NCBI GenBank assembly: GCA_023412855.1
Contig: JAEZRJ010000026.1
Location: forward strand, 1-60,291
Source: Bacillota bacterium
GTDB taxonomy: Bacteria; Bacillota; Clostridia; Lachnospirales; Lachnospiraceae
Length of the DNA stretch: 60,291 nt
Reading direction: 5' to 3'
The notes beneath the pieces were generated by a model. The model saw only the letters and a list, made by a program, of their open reading frames with translations. It searched no databases and had not been told where the DNA came from. Positions 59,366 through 60,291 of this stretch are shown piece after piece. The position numbers and the translations under genes were made by a program. Each line of letters begins with the position of its first letter. Position 1 is the first letter of the stretch.

Positions 59366-60291
59366 ATGACGATAGGAAAGAAAAGTAGTGTTGTTGCTTC
59401 CATTATTTTAGCCGGTGCGCTGGGACTTACCGCTTGCGGAGCGAAAGAGACGGCGGTGACGGAAACGTCCGCATCCGCTGAAACGGCAAAGACGGAATAC
59501 AAATATGGGAAGATAGACATTCCCGGCAAGGATGGAGCACTTTGCGGTGCACCGATTTATATTGCCTATGAGAAAGGTTTTTTTGCGGAGGAGGGCTTCG
59601 ATGTAAATCTGATTTCCGCCGATACCGAAACGCGGAAAATCGGGCTCAATAACGGAACGATTCCGATAGTAAACGGAGACTTCCAGTTCTTTCCCTCTAT
59701 CGAGGAAGGGGTGAAGGTGAAGGTAGTCGACGGACTTCATTACGGATGTATTAAATTCGTGGTTCCTAACGACTCTCCCATACAGACTGTGGAGGACTTC
59801 GCCGGAAAGAAAATCGGCGTTGACGAAATCGGAGGAACTCCTCATCAGGTTGCCAGCGTATGGCTGGAAAAAGCAGGAATTTCTGCGGATCCGCAAGATG
59901 GTGATGTGACCTTTCTGCCATTCTCCGACGGTAATCTGGAGTTGGAAGCGGTAAAGACCGGAGAGATAGATGTAGCGGCTCTTTGGGATCCGCTGGGTTC
60001 CATTGCAGAGAAGAGCGGGGAATACCGGGTAGTGTTTGACCTTTCCACAGATCCTGTTTTTGCCGGAAAGTATTGCTGCTTCCTCTATGCATCTTCTAAG
60101 GTGCTCGAGGAAAATCCTGACGAAATCGCGGCATTGCTAAAAGCTTACAGGAAGGCGCAGGATTGGATCGCGAAGAATCCTAAGGAGGCGGTAGATATTA
60201 TTTCGGATAAGAAGTATTCAGCTATTGATGATAAGGAACTGGCACAGGAGCTTATCGTAAGCTATACTTATCCCTCCACAGAGGACAGAGC
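59366..60291 (+). CDS. ABC transporter substrate-binding lipoprotein, NitT/TauT type (partial at window end)
   Basis: The first 308 codons are in the window and the frame is still open at the edge. The signal peptide ends in the lipobox LGLTAC (C23). Mature motifs PIYIAYEKGFFAEEGFDVNLI, DEIGGTPHQVASVWLEKAG and VKTGEIDVAALWDPLG are typical of the SsuA/TauA/NitT family, which binds sulfonates, nitrate, taurine or similar anions. Behind the nitrogenase-like genes it probably binds the substrate of that system. Permease and ATPase genes are expected next. GGGAGG precedes ATG 59366. Confidence 0.93.
   Translation, partial: MTIGKKSSVVASIILAGALGLTACGAKETAVTETSASAETAKTEYKYGKIDIPGKDGALCGAPIYIAYEKGFFAEEGFDVNLISADTETRKIGLNNGTIPIVNGDFQFFPSIEEGVKVKVVDGLHYGCIKFVVPNDSPIQTVEDFAGKKIGVDEIGGTPHQVASVWLEKAGISADPQDGDVTFLPFSDGNLELEAVKTGEIDVAALWDPLGSIAEKSGEYRVVFDLSTDPVFAGKYCCFLYASSKVLEENPDEIAALLKAYRKAQDWIAKNPKEAVDIISDKKYSAIDDKELAQELIVSYTYPSTEDR

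Overview
The window looks like a chromosomal segment of an anaerobic, Gram-positive Clostridia member, most like a Lachnospiraceae. The basis is consensus -35/-10 promoters with 17-bp spacers, strong GGAGG ribosome sites, lipoprotein transporters, a surface protein with SLH repeats, a Clostridia-type ZTP riboswitch before a stand-alone AICAR transformylase, and strictly anaerobic-style nitrogenase-like chemistry. No species is claimed. No rRNA, tRNA, CRISPR array or intact mobile element was seen.

Layout. 0.1-3.1 kb: a polysaccharide deacetylase, a membrane-anchored methyltransferase with a palindromic operator, and two GNAT genes, one apparently frameshifted. 3.2-8.3 kb: a TetR-controlled efflux cassette (TetR, MFS, FtsX-type permease, ATPase). 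8.36-9.8 kb: ZTP riboswitch and terminator before purH (AICARFT domain only). 10-14 kb: small accessory genes (DinB-like, two small proteins, two small-molecule enzymes, a membrane protein, an RNHCP protein). 14.5-17.1 kb: clpB. 17.6-26.8 kb: a sugar operon (hexuloisomerase-like SIS, RpiR regulator, ribose-type ABC transporter, ribulokinase, ribulose-5-P 4-epimerase, arabinose-5-P-isomerase-like SIS, ribulose-P-epimerase-like). 26.9-31.2 kb: AraC and Rrf2 regulators, an M20 peptidase, a C39-like protein and a cysteine hydrolase. 31.5 kb: remains of an IS3-type orfA. 32.1-38.4 kb: a 2078-residue surface protein. 38.7-40.9 kb: TetR, glycosyltransferase and an ArsC-like protein. 41.2-43.6 kb: an AT-rich, probably acquired pair, a radical SAM enzyme and an MFS transporter.

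The main system runs from 44.3 kb past the right edge. One consensus promoter is followed by a 36-residue leader peptide with a CCC-IP-CC run and a strong terminator. Then come metNIQ (methionine uptake), mccB and mccA (reverse transsulfuration, methionine to cysteine), a DUF4418/FtsX/ATPase exporter, an O-acetylhomoserine sulfhydrylase, an SSAT-like acetyltransferase, NifD-like and NifK-like nitrogenase-component-1 proteins with P-cluster and cofactor ligands, a NifX-like protein, a NifB radical SAM enzyme, a second O-acetylhomoserine sulfhydrylase, and a NitT/TauT-type binding protein cut by the window end. My reading is a cysteine-responsive sulfur-salvage operon. In it a nitrogenase-like reductase would release a thiol or sulfide from an imported organosulfur compound, and the two sulfhydrylases would capture it as methionine or homocysteine. 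This resembles methylthio-alkane reductase systems in outline but is set in a Clostridia methionine/cysteine operon. No NifH-like reductase is visible in the window.

Dispersed non-coding repeats are a second theme. A family of about 110 bp (five copies plus two fragments) always sits just downstream of a terminator hairpin. A second repeat family, a shared hairpin motif and a tandem repeat inside the met operon are also present.
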